In this document: in pieces, positions 37,606-48,225 of the stretch | Layout of the letters: each line of letters starts with the position of its first letter | How positions within the stretch are numbered: position 1 is the first letter of the stretch | DNA from: Apostichopus japonicus | Lineage: Eukaryota > Echinodermata > Holothuroidea > Aspidochirotida > Stichopodidae | NCBI RefSeq assembly: GCF_037975245.1 | Contig: NC_092581.1 | Coordinates: forward strand, 5,609,501-5,673,500 | Reading direction: 5' to 3' | DNA: 64,000 nucleotides | Notes under the pieces: generated by a model | The model's database searches: none | Told to the model about the DNA's origin: nothing | Seen by the model: only the letters and a program-made list of their open reading frames with translations | Made by a program: the position numbers and the translations under genes

Positions 37606-37916
37606 AAGTCATTCTAGACAGCATAGCATAAAATATATAACGGTGTCTTCATATCGTACTATCATTTTAAACATTTTACAAACTCACAAATACTTGGAAC
37701 TTCAAAAAAGCCTATGTATTTGGGTCACGCAAAGCCCATATTCAAGTAGAGTAGCCTACTCCATTGTTAACGGTATACCGTTTCGCAACTTCTGCAGATA
37801 GAAATCTCACTATGGTTGAAAAATAATATATCGCTATGTAGTAACTAAGTTTAGCCATCGCGGTATAAAAGACATCAGTTGCAGTCTTTTCAATGTAAAC
37901 ATTACATTACAAAATG

Positions 37917-39551
37917 TCATACCGCGGTTTCATCACCGTCTTTGTCCTTGGCGATAACCTTCCTACCCGGAACCACATTGCAACATAACCACGGTGCAAA
38001 TCGGCCGATAAATCGTGTCCACGTTAGCATCGTCTTGGCAGACCATATCCACATACCGCTGGTTATTCCAACCACTAAACTCATAAAAATCTTCATCATA
38101 AAAACTTCGATATTTGGAGATGATTTTGCATCTAGCCAGTCTTTTCTTCTCGATTTTTCATAAAAGTAACAAGCGACGGTAACGGTTGCTGGGACTATGT
38201 ACAACACCGAAAATAAACCGATTTTAACCATCAACCGTTCTAATTTATCGGTTTTGTTACCGTCGTTCTTCATGACAGATCGAATCTTGAAAAGTGAAAT
38301 AAATCCCGCCAATAAAAAGTTCGTTCCGATCACGAGGTATGTGAAAAGTGGGGTTATAACGAATCCTGTTAATACACGCTCGTTGTGATTCCCTACGTAA
38401 CACATGGCAGTCAATTCATCCGCATCAACAGCGTGCATAAATAAAATAATAACTGTTTTCACGAAAGGAATACCCCATGCAACAACATGAAAGTAGCTAC
38501 TGTGTTGTTGGATGGCCTCGTGCCCCCATTTGAGCCCGGCTGCGAGGAACCAGGTGAAAGTCAAAACAACCCACCATATCGAACTAGCCATCCCGAAAAA
38601 ATAGAGTAGAAGAAAGGTAACCGCACATCCAGTGTTTTCAAGGCCTTTCATGATAAGGAAAGAAGCGTCGCCATCACTATGGCAGGCAATGGTTTCACGT
38701 CCTGCGATTAATCGCACGATATAAGCAATGCTCAGAATATTAAGACATATCGATAAGAAAATAATCGAACGCTCCGGATACCGAAATCGACTCGGTTCGA
38801 TTAGAAATGTAAGTACCGTAAACGTTGACGACAAGAAACAAAGTCCTGACCAAACCGCCATCCATATTTCAGCGAATTTCTTCTCGGTGGAATCAAACAA
38901 GATATCTGCGTCACATAAAGGTGCACATTGATCGTACTGTTTAACGTAATGCCACTTGTACGGTTCCCTCTTGTGTTGACAATCGGGCTCGCCCGGTTCG
39001 ACGATGCCACCCGTATCGTCTCCGGGCTTTGGCGGTTTTCGGTTATGTCCATTGCCCTCGCTAGGTGATACGGGAACTTCCATGCACATGGTATACTCGT
39101 TATTTTCCACGGGAAATTGCGAACAATTGAGAGCGTCCGGCCACTGGTAGCCAAACCCATTCAATACCGGTTCACAAGATCGCTTTACTCGTTCACACAT
39201 AGGTCGACATGCACCGATCGCGATGTCTATTTTCGGTGTGCATAGCGGTACATACACCGAGCAGAGAAAGAACTGAAGATAGGGACTACATCGATATTGA
39301 ATCAATGGACTAAATGTTTTCAGTTGTAGTTCGGCATCTCGTTGTAATTCGTGCCCTACCAGGTTAGGCATGCGGGTAACGTTGTAGCCTACATCCTTAC
39401 ACAGGTTGATGGTAATTGGGATGCACTGTTGTGGTTCAGGCTCGAACTCGTCGACGAAGTTCTGGGCCGAACACAACCCACCTATCAGAAGCAATATCAG
39501 CGAGAATCCCCAAAATAAGAAAATCGGGCACAGTGGGGTGTTTGACCTCAT
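37917..39551 (-). CDS. fz4: Frizzled-4-type Wnt receptor, single exon
   Basis: Seven-pass receptor of 544 residues that binds Wnt ligands outside the cell and signals through Dishevelled. Residues 1-29 are a signal peptide. Residues 43-156 form the Frizzled cysteine-rich domain with all ten cysteines (43, 51, 88, 97, 104, 115, 119, 126, 143, 156) and glycosylation sites NVT and NCS. A Pro/Gly-rich linker and C191/C209/C213 precede seven membrane segments at about 229-251, 262-284, 308-333, 352-373, 395-420, 441-465 and 484-505. KTMLTW (506-511) is the Dishevelled-binding motif, and the C terminus ETAV is a PDZ ligand like the ETVV of vertebrate FZD4. Strings such as [34 protein letters not shown] and [13 protein letters not shown] place it in the Fz4 group rather than Fz1/2/7, 5/8 or 9/10. 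Length is near that of human FZD4. The ATG gives a complete signal peptide. No intron interrupts the frame. Confidence 0.97.
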   Translation of the reverse strand: MRSNTPLCPIFLFWGFSLILLLIGGLCSAQNFVDEFEPEPQQCIPITINLCKDVGYNVTRMPNLVGHELQRDAELQLKTFSPLIQYRCSPYLQFFLCSVYVPLCTPKIDIAIGACRPMCERVKRSCEPVLNGFGYQWPDALNCSQFPVENNEYTMCMEVPVSPSEGNGHNRKPPKPGDDTGGIVEPGEPDCQHKREPYKWHYVKQYDQCAPLCDADILFDSTEKKFAEIWMAVWSGLCFLSSTFTVLTFLIEPSRFRYPERSIIFLSICLNILSIAYIVRLIAGRETIACHSDGDASFLIMKGLENTGCAVTFLLLYFFGMASSIWWVVLTFTWFLAAGLKWGHEAIQQHSSYFHVVAWGIPFVKTVIILFMHAVDADELTAMCYVGNHNERVLTGFVITPLFTYLVIGTNFLLAGFISLFKIRSVMKNDGNKTDKLERLMVKIGLFSVLYIVPATVTVACYFYEKSRRKDWLDAKSSPNIEVFMMKIFMSLVVGITSGMWIWSAKTMLTWTRFIGRFAPWLCCNVVPGRKVIAKDKDGDETAV

Positions 39552-39566
39552 AGTGTTTTGATTGGG
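39552..39566 (-). other. Frizzled 5' leader with a possible splice acceptor
   Basis: On the minus strand the 28 bases before the ATG include TCTTGTTCTTAG, a pyrimidine-rich tract ending in AG with its last base at 39567. A 5'-UTR intron could end here, placing the promoter farther upstream. Inference from a single motif. Confidence 0.3.
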
Positions 39567-41464
39567 CTAAGAACAAGACTCGATTTAAGTTTGTAAACTC
39601 CACAGGGGGACAGGACTGCTTAAACAAATAACGGCTTCCGTATACACTGTTTGTGCTCAATGCACGGCATTCCGTATCGTACGTGAAAGAACGGAGAAAG
39701 TCTTCTCCCGCCTCGGGCCCATTCACTCGTATTGATAAACACCGAAGAAGCTACGGTAAAAGTTCACACTGAGATCACGAATCGGTTCTGCGAAAACTGG
39801 GAAACAATCAATTTGGAAAAAAACTAATGATACTTGAGACTATATTCTAATATTGCTAAATTTATGATGCGATTCGTTGAAACTGAGCTATGATCATATA
39901 TGGTCCATCGACTTCATGTGTACGGAACCCTTTGATGATGATAATACAGTTAGACGCGATCTTGTCGGACTACACAATGTGACCAATCATATGCCGCTAT
40001 AAAATACAATACATACGTCATCCAGTCGTACACAGGATAAACATCAGAACAGTTTTGTAAAACAAGACTGTTTCCAGAGTAGTAGATATCCAAAATGATG
40101 TAGAAACTAACTCTCGAATGGTTGAAATCCCTCGGTATTTATCTACCATCAAGGTTATTACACGCGGTGAGATAGGGTTCATTAACACAGTCTGTAGCTA
40201 AATGCGGGGTTAACGTACAGTCACGCTTGAAGGATTCACAGATATGATTCACAGACCAAATGGAGTTTGAATTCCGGCTTTCACATTCTTACAGAATAAA
40301 GCATCAAAGAAAGTCTCCAAGCCGTAACATCCAATATGTTAGATATTGTGCATAAATACTGCATAATTCAAACCATATGTATGTTCATATACAGAGAGAC
40401 GAAGATGATCTGATTAGTTGAGAATAATCCAAAACGAATCATGCAGCTATAAACTCTGTTTCGTCACTTAGTTCCAGACGATAACGTCGTCACAAGGAAA
40501 GAGTTTGCGACAATGTATAATAATTAGGAAGTATCGTGGTCAACAAGAAAAGAATATCTCAAGTTCAATTATATATAACTTTAATATTTAACTCCCTGTG
40601 ACGGCCTTGACGACATTGGCGAATCTTCCAGAGTGAATATGGTAGGTATAGGTAACCAGCGTATTATTTTATACTAGTGAATATGATATGAACAAAATGT
40701 TATCACCAACAAATACAGACTTTTATCGTTCATCAATAAAGGACAACAGTAACAATTTGCAGTTCAAACTTCGATGCTGCAGGGAGACCACAAAAAAATA
40801 ATATCTTGTAGACTGGATTCGAGTTGTTTGATACTGTGTTGATCTTCGTACTTTGTACTGCTAGGCTACCGTGCGCTATATGGCGAGGTAGCACACAACA
40901 AATATCAACACGACGCTTTTGTTCCACAACCCCACGAATTCATCAAAAAGCGACTGAGTCCGTTTACACAGCGATAAGGCACTTGAGGCTTGCGATAACG
41001 TTATTTTAACGGTATGCAGTACGAAATTTTTGTGTACACATAGGAACAAACAAGTTTGGTTTTAGTTGTACACAGTTCGTGTGAATGGCTCTTGAAAGAG
41101 CAGGTTGACACAATTGGTTTCCAATCTAGAAAACACTTAAAATTATATTTTTACGGTTACACACAGCGCAGTTTCCAGCTCGATGAAAAAACACGGTTTG
41201 CAAGAAAGGGAAAAAATCGTGGCGTCCGTCAAGATAGAAGAGAATGAATGTTCGCAGCAAGATAGTAGTAGTAGAGTGGGCGTCACTTACGCATGGGTTG
41301 TCTGAGGGATCAAAGAGAAAAAATATCATGTTAAAGGAAAACATTTATATGACATGAAAACAATAATTAGACAAAAATCCGGAACCCATAATAGACTACT
41401 GCGTGTCAAACTAATCAAATCAAGACCACGTGAAACAAAAATGTAGCAAGGATGAAGGGTTAGA
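39567..41464. other. Upstream region of the Frizzled gene
   Basis: Holds the 5' UTR, promoter or 5' intron of the minus-strand Frizzled gene. No TATA box in the expected orientation was identified near the ATG. Otherwise AT-rich with short meaningless frames. Confidence 0.4.
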
Positions 41465-41700
41465 AGGCACTGTGTTGACGGAGGGGGGTAGCCTGTATGC
41501 ACTGTATTGACGGAAGGGGTGTTAGTATGCACTGTATTGGCGGAGGGGGGGGGTAGTTAGTATGTACTATATTGGCGGGTGGGGGGGGGAGGTTAGTTAG
41601 TAGGAACAGTATTGATGGAAAGGGGCGGTAGATAGTAGGCACAGTATTGACGGTAGGGGGGGTAGTTGGTAGTCACTCTATTGACGGAAGGGGGGGGGGC
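41465..41700 (+). repeat. G-rich minisatellite (CACTGTATTGACGGAGGGGG type, ~30-43 bp units)
   Basis: Seven or so units, each with a (C)ACTGTATTGACGG-like core followed by a G run of variable length and TAGTTAGTA-type spacer. Unit starts at 41469, 41500 and 41530 show a 30-31 bp period that lengthens later. Confidence 0.88.
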
Positions 41701-42269
41701 ATGTGTAGGTGCCTACATAAATTATTTTTGTATTGAATTATACTGAATTCAGACATACTTTAGGCTTGACAGCATATTACTGTTCTATTAATGGGTTTAA
41801 CTTGTTACACCTAAATGCATTTCCCCTAGTCTATCAGTATCTAACAATTATGACCCAGTTACTCCCCTCCCTCCAGCCACACTTAATGGTAACGTCACAT
41901 CATTTATACAGTACACATAAGGCTTCATATCCCTTGTGTAAGAATTGATAACTCGTTTAATGGTGACGTCACATCATTTCTATATATGGCTTGATATCCC
42001 TGTATAAGAATTGATAACTCGTTCAATTTGTAGAGCACCACGTGACTTGTAATTGCGAGTTCAAGGTGACCGTTTTAACCAATCTATTTGTGTCTTTCAA
42101 ATTTGTTTATTATTTCCCAGTCCGATTTGACTCTCACTAATGGAAAAAAGTTTACTGTCAATGGGTCACTTTTAAATATTATGGATTAATAGTTGTTAAG
42201 TTTGTAGGTTCTTGTATGTGTATAAAGATGTCCACGTGATGGTAACATTCAATTTACTTCCACTAGTTA
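41701..42269. other. Intergenic; local duplication, no gene
   Basis: GTAACGTCACATCATTT.. GATAACTCGTT at about 41889-41957 and GTGACGTCACATCATTT.. GATAACTCGTT at about 41962-42023 are two copies of a ~70-bp unit. Confidence 0.55.
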
Positions 42270-42373
42270 CCATAATATTAATAATCTTACTTAATATTAA
42301 TAATAATACATTTACATAGCAGCGCTAAATACAACTCTGGAAGATCAACGATCTAAAGCACTTCACAAAAACA
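42270..42373 (-). mobile_element. SINE/LINE-type 3' tail (minus strand)
   Basis: Minus strand reads GTGAAGTGCTTTAGATCG, then AGTTGTATTTAGCGCTGCTA, then TGTAAATGTATTATTATTAA. This paired 'AGxGCTTT...AGCGCTxxxTAAATG + ATT-rich' arrangement is the common tail of many invertebrate SINEs and their LINE partners. A second copy in the opposite orientation is at 48145-48220. The 5' part of the element is not recognised. Confidence 0.6.
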
Positions 42374-42778
42374 GTTACAACACAGTAATGAAAAAAATAA
42401 AATTATGTTACAGTTCACAAGTATTTTGTCAAATTGATGTTTTGCACGCTGATATGATACTCATTATAGCTGGATGCAGTATATAGTGAAATTATAAAGT
42501 GAAATGGCAATAAAGTAGTAAGCTCGTAACTTCAGTTTCCATGACAACGCATGATATTTGTAACAGCGTTCACAAGTTAGCAATGATGTACGCGTATGAG
42601 TATCCATTCATAGTGACGTCACCAGTAAAATATCTTAATAGTTTGGTATAAATTTCAACGCTTGTTCTTGTTAAGATAACCAAGTAAGTAAGTGAGTGAG
42701 TTTCTGGTGGATTGATGGGTTACCACCGTAGCGACCATACACATAGTAGGGTACTTCGATAGTTCGAACTCAGTAAAA
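42374..42778. other. Intergenic; nothing recognised
   Basis: May include the unrecognised body of the SINE whose tail lies at 42270-42373. Confidence 0.3.
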
Positions 42779-42885
42779 ACACAGGCATAGTAACTATGTT
42801 ATAACACAGGCATAGTTACTATGTAATGACACAGACATAGTAACTATGTAATAGCATAGTAACTATGTAATAACATGGGCATAGC
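42779..42885 (+). repeat. Tandem repeat with CATAGTAACTATG palindromes
   Basis: Four to five units of roughly 25 bp, each built on GGCATAGTAACTATGTAATA. Every unit contains the odd-length palindrome CATAGTAACTATG or CATAGTTACTATG. Confidence 0.85.
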
Positions 42886-43357
42886 TTGGTAGCTGAATGT
42901 GACTGAAATGAATAGACTTGGTTATTCAATATTCTACCACTTCAAACTTAACCTGATTCGCTTCCTTTCATAAAGTTATGCACGTTTCATTTACTGCACA
43001 AAGGCTATGGTTTTATTAGGAATATTCTCGTAAGCTACATGGAAACTTTACGTATGTGTGTATTATAATAAGTACGAATTGTTATACTAATTAATTCATC
43101 ACGGTTGGCTAGATAAGCATGTTTTTATTTCGAGCTAAGAGGAAGAAAGACCCACATTTTGACATTTCCTATATACTTCATATGAGTATCTCACATATTA
43201 TTTACCGCTAAAACTTCATCTTGGCAACAAGGCTCGTTTAGATCCTGGTTTAAAGATTTGATTTCTTACTTTCAATCAAACTAGTTAGGTTTGGTTAAAA
43301 TTGCTGGAATCTGGCAACCGACCCCGAGTACTAATACGTTTTCTCTGCAATAGCATG

Positions 43358-43440
43358 ACAATCCTAGCTACACACTACCAATCCTAGCTACACACTACCA
43401 ATCCTAGCTACACACTAGTAATTCTAGCTATACAAACTAC
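43358..43440 (+). repeat. 20-bp minisatellite (CAATCCTAGCTACACACTAC)x4
   Basis: Three near-identical units and a diverged fourth (AATTCTAGCTATACAAACTA). Confidence 0.9.
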
Positions 43441-46304
43441 TGCCTTTGACATTTTCAGACCAGCACGTAACTACTTCAAGGTAGATGTACAATAATCCTA
43501 TATACTACTTTAACGTATTGTATTTAGCGTTATGTTACAGTTGTCAATTGTAGTTAGATACTAATCATGTTAAATTCCATTGATATGTTACTAACTGCGA
43601 TTCAGCCAATTATATACCGAGATTTCATAATCAATTCTCTCAATTGAAATGAAGGGATTAAATATCTGTCATTTAACAGGGCTCTGCGGAAGCATGTTAG
43701 TTGTTCCCTTTCTGAGAGAGTCACGAAAGGGGACAATGTTTCTATGTCCACGATAAAGATGCTTCTTCAGTTGGTGCCAGTACAAACCACAACAAATATG
43801 AAATATGATAATACACAGATTACAATAGACCTTGTAACTTGTAGTAAGTTGTTAGACGTTCTTACTAACGTATACCATAGCGTTACATGATTTGTTTTAT
43901 ACATGCATCATTGTTCAACACAAAATACGTCGAAGTACCAAGTTTTGCTTCTAGGAAAGCAGCCACTGTTTTGCGTGTGATTATATGCGTACAACAATTG
44001 TATTTGTGTCTGCAAAATAAACCACCTTCTATAATATTTAGGAATAACACACTGTCACGTCGGAACTATGTACACAAAAACCAGCACCGTATTGTACTTG
44101 TAGGTTCAATAACTGTGTCATGTACTAATATAACAACTATACCGTACAGTGCTAATTTTATCTTTGCTCTTAAAACTGCTAAACCCAATTCACTATTCAT
44201 TAGGTTCAGAGACTCTATTTCTGTTTCTGCGTCAAAACTTTAAGGATTCTACTGCCAGGTTAAAAAGAATAATTGATACATAACACTCTTAGAACATTGA
44301 CCAAACTGCCAAAGTTAGGTTATATGTGAAATTAAAAATTTGAAGTATAGTGTTCACAATAATGGAAATGGTACCGACTTAATTTTAAAGATATTGTTTC
44401 CAAACTTCATGAGCAGTTTATTTTTTATTTCAAATCATTATGATTCAAAAGAAAGAAAGATTGAACCCCCCCCCCCCCCCCCAAAAAAAATCAGTTGAAT
44501 AATGACTATTATATGTAAGGATAAAAACACATTAAACAATAAAGTAAACGAATTGAATATGCAATGGAAAGTGAAAGAATGTGCTTGCCTTTTAAGTTTT
44601 CTTTAAAATCCAGACAAATCAGTTACATTTATCCACGTTCATCTCTGGGTGTATATCATCGTATGTCCAAAATAATTGACCGAAAAAGAAACAATCGTTG
44701 TTCAATTAACAAACAAATTTTCTATGAAATACGGGAAGAAGCAAGATATTCCGAATGTCCAGTTAGTGGTCATTGGTCATCTATTTCCAAGATATAAGAA
44801 TCACAAATTCCAACTCTCTTGACCGATCAGATGAACAGCCTCTTTTCTTTACACTACCTTCCAATCCGCCGTCAATGGTGGTTTTTCTTTTAATGATAAA
44901 TGCAAGCTTTAAATCCTCCCGTAAACAGAATTAGCCGTCGAATGCCTGCGGATCGACCTGGACGGGGCTCACTGGGCTTTTGTGTCCCGAATTCTCCCTC
45001 ACAGACCCAACGTTAACTCTCTTTTTTTCTCTCACTAAAACTGGTCACAGTGGAGGGGAACAATAAGTGCGTTCACAGTGTCATTGGAAGAGCTAAAGAT
45101 CACATTATTAATGGATAATAGACATACAGCAACCAACAATACAGATAAAGCTTTGTAGTGTGGCAATCAACTGGCCACCAATCATGAACGGAGATTCATG
45201 AGTTAAACCACGCCTACCATCTGTAAAAATCGAGGGCGCTAAAGAACTATTTCAAAGTTGTAAATTTAGAGATATATAATTGTTTTTAACCTGTTCAAAA
45301 GGAACAAGCTTTCTTGGTGAAAGTTGCAATTCAATTCCTTGTCCCAGATATTGCTGTTTGCATTTGTCACAGTTTGTTTGGTATTGTTTATCTGCATTTT
45401 TACACATTATTATTTGGTATTGCTTAACTGCATTTTTACACATTATTGTTTCGACCTTGCATTTGGTATGGTTGTAACTTTCAGGGACTGTCAAGCTCAT
45501 GCAATGCCAATATCAGCGAATTATATTGAATACAATTTTAACGAAAACAAAATATTTTGTCTGCAGTTGTGCACCTTTGACATCGCAATTCACTTTTAAA
45601 ACAAAACGTATCATTGAGCTTAGACCTAGTATAACTATATTTCGTTGTATTATGTTCATCCATTTACATCCATGCTTGATAAACATCAATACTATACTTC
45701 CCGTGAACATGTAGAGGGTGAAGGCGTTATTGACCAGCGGCAAGTTCCCGAATTTTTTCGTGGTAGTTCCCGAACTTTTCGTCGTAGGGAATGTCGTAAA
45801 GTATATGCAGATCAGACTATATCTGATCAGAAACCAGCCGGGTTCGGATTTCATCACCATTTCGCCTACCGGCCTTACAGGAAACAAAAGTTTGCTTATT
45901 TAACGTACAGAGGGCTGACCTGGGGTTTTGGTCGACGGCTGACACTCCTGGACCAGGTTTTGCTAAACATCTAATTGTAATAGAAATAACTATACAGCCT
46001 CATAACCTTTACATTACTCTAAACAAAACCCGGCTCTGTCTCTTACAAGTTTTAATCAAATACGGACTTCCATGGGAAAACAGTTTAAAAACAATCTTGA
46101 ACTTTTCGGGGTTTAAAAAATAGGGCCAAATGACTCCCTCGAGTCAATCCCAATGGTGAACAGGGGTCCCTTTCACACACCTGTTCTGAAGTTTAAAGAG
46201 GCCGACTTAGTTTTCGACAGGCTAGTATTTGTGTGGTCAACCAATGGAGTCCTAACCACATATCAGGAATGTTTTATATATTTATTCCCTCCCATATGCC
46301 CACA
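43441..46304. other. Intergenic; no supported gene
   Basis: Includes a C-run/A-run at about 44466-44490. Frames of 118 codons (43887-44243) and 124 codons (45513-45887, minus) have no motif and match the local base composition. Confidence 0.4.
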
Positions 46305-46455
46305 TGGGCCCCGTCCTAAACAATTTCAATATGTATCAATATTACAGAAGAGAGGTATTATGTATTCCCCCAGGTCCCCCCCCCCGTGGGCCCCGTCCTA
46401 AACAATGTCAATATGTTTCAATATTTCAGAAGAGAGGCATGATGTATATTGTACA
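46305..46455 (+). repeat. 82-bp tandem duplication
   Basis: TGGGCCCCGTCCTAAACAAT occurs at 46305 and 46387. Each copy is followed by TCAATATGT.TCAATATT.CAGAAGAGAGG, with a few differences between copies. Confidence 0.9.
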
Positions 46456-46867
46456 ACCAACCGTATACATTGCGAACAGATATAACGATTTTAAAATGTT
46501 TTAAACAAACCCCCGATAAGCCACAGAAGACTGAACGCAAAAACAGAATTGTGCCTTTAAAAAGATTTCATTAACAGTTCCCATGCAGCAACTAACAGCA
46601 AAGATGGCCCCTTTAAAGGTCAAATAAGGACACGACCATTAAACTATCATCTGTCCTAGTAATGGCTCTTCTTTGTTGCTTTTCCAAAGCAAACAACTTA
46701 CCACATTTTATGGATACTACTCTGTCAATGTCTTCATCCGACCCTCATAAATTTCGGCCAAATTTGGGGCAAGCGACCCATCTAATTTCTAAATTAATAT
46801 CTCCGGGGACCGTGTGTCCAGCCTAAGCGGGTAGTCTTCCAACAAGAGATTGACACTCGAACCGTAC

Positions 46868-46937
46868 ACTCGGATAGCTCAGTAATTATAAACCGGTAGC
46901 GCTCAAGCTGAAGGGAATTGGTTTCAATGCAATTCCC
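46868..46937 (+). other. tRNA-like remnant (possible SINE head)
   Basis: GGATAGCTCAGTAATTA resembles a tRNA A box. About 40 bp on, GGAATTGGTTTCAATGCAATTCC forms a T-arm-like hairpin with a TTTCAAT loop (B-box-like). D and anticodon arms do not fold convincingly, so this is at best a degenerate tRNA-derived sequence, not a tRNA gene. Confidence 0.25.
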
Positions 46938-47984
46938 AAAGTTTTGAGTTTCATCGAGAAATAACGTTTTGGGGCTCAAATTTAAAATCTGACAGGTTTA
47001 GGTATAATCACAAGATAGAAATTGCATACATTTTGATGCATGAATATGCATATATTTACACGTCTTGTATCTGCTTAAATCAGTATAAACTTCATTTCTG
47101 TGTTTGCAACGGTAAACCGTTTTACCTTCTATTGTGTGAAATCAGGAGGATTCTATAGGCTCAAGGCACCAGAACAAACGACAAATAATACCTTCCTTGG
47201 CATATTTTGCGAGACTGTATGGGAGGGGAGGGGGGGGTTGGATCCGCGCCTGTGAGAGCAAGCCACGCTCTTAAGTGACATGATGTCCTACATCATGCGA
47301 TATCCTACAAATATGGCTTCTTCTAAGCGGTTAATTAATCTTCCAATTTTTCATTTCGACGCTGACACTCGTCGAGTGTTCAAATGTAAAACAAATACAA
47401 GAGTAAAGAATAATTGGAAATTGAAAAATATCAAAGTGTTTAGTATGAAATAATATCGAATAATTTGGTACGGGAGTTTGACGCGAATATAATACGCAAT
47501 ACATTTACAACTTTCAGAATTATTGTAGCCTACATATAGGTATGGGGTCATAGCGCTTCCAACCTGCCTACATATTGGTATAATAAAAAACCAAGGTATA
47601 GGCCTATTTGGACCTGATAGAAAATGAAACCATTCCTATGAAAAAGCAAGCAAGAAGGTAACATTTGTTATGAGCTTCTCAATTACCGGTAAATGGCCCA
47701 AGCAATTCCAGATGAATTTTAAACCCGGTTATGATTTAAACTCCAGATACCAGCAGGAGATATATTCCTGATCGATTGTACCGAGGGATTATTAAATGAT
47801 AAAACATCGGAAGAAATTAATTTCACGAGGCCCTTGACATATAGTTTACCATGGCAACCCGCCATTGAAACAACAGGATAAATGTAGGTCACCGTAACCT
47901 CATCGCGAAGAGAGCGACATTTATGAAGGGAAGAGATAGTGACATACGTATTTACTAGCCAATAATTCCTGCCTATAGCTCATT

Positions 47985-48222
47985 ACGTTGTGTCCATGGG
48001 TAAGATGCTTTATCTCACTTGCCTCTCTCCACCCAGGGGTTCAATGGGTACCTGTGAGGTAACTTGTCATTGGGCGCAGTATATAACTGCTGCCGACTGG
48101 AGGGATTGTCTCTGGGACAGGTTATCATTGACCAGGGGTAATATAACGTCTGTAAAGCGCTTTGAGACCTATCGCTGGTATAAAGCGCTATATAAAAAGC
48201 AACTATTATTATTTATTAATTG
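47985..48222 (+). mobile_element. SINE with GCGCT-type tail
   Basis: CTTGCCTCTCTCCACCCAGG, then GGTTCAATGGGTACCTG (B-box-like), then TGTAAAGCGCTTTGAGACC at 48151 and TAAAGCGCTATATAAAAAGC ending in ATTATTATTTATT. The order and wording match SINEs widespread in marine invertebrates whose 3' end is shared with a partner LINE. The 5' boundary and target duplication are not clear. Confidence 0.65.
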
Positions 48223-48225
48223 AAG

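Noticed and set aside
38801-39726. Frames overlapping the Frizzled gene on either strand (e.g. 38801-39160, 39436-39726)
   Set aside because: Shadow frames of the conserved Frizzled coding sequence or its leader.
43887-44243. 118-codon plus-strand frame
   Set aside because: No motif and no supporting neighbours; the length is expected by chance in 64 kb.
45513-45887. 124-codon minus-strand frame overlapping plus-strand frames
   Set aside because: Several overlapping frames on both strands, none with a domain; likely chance.
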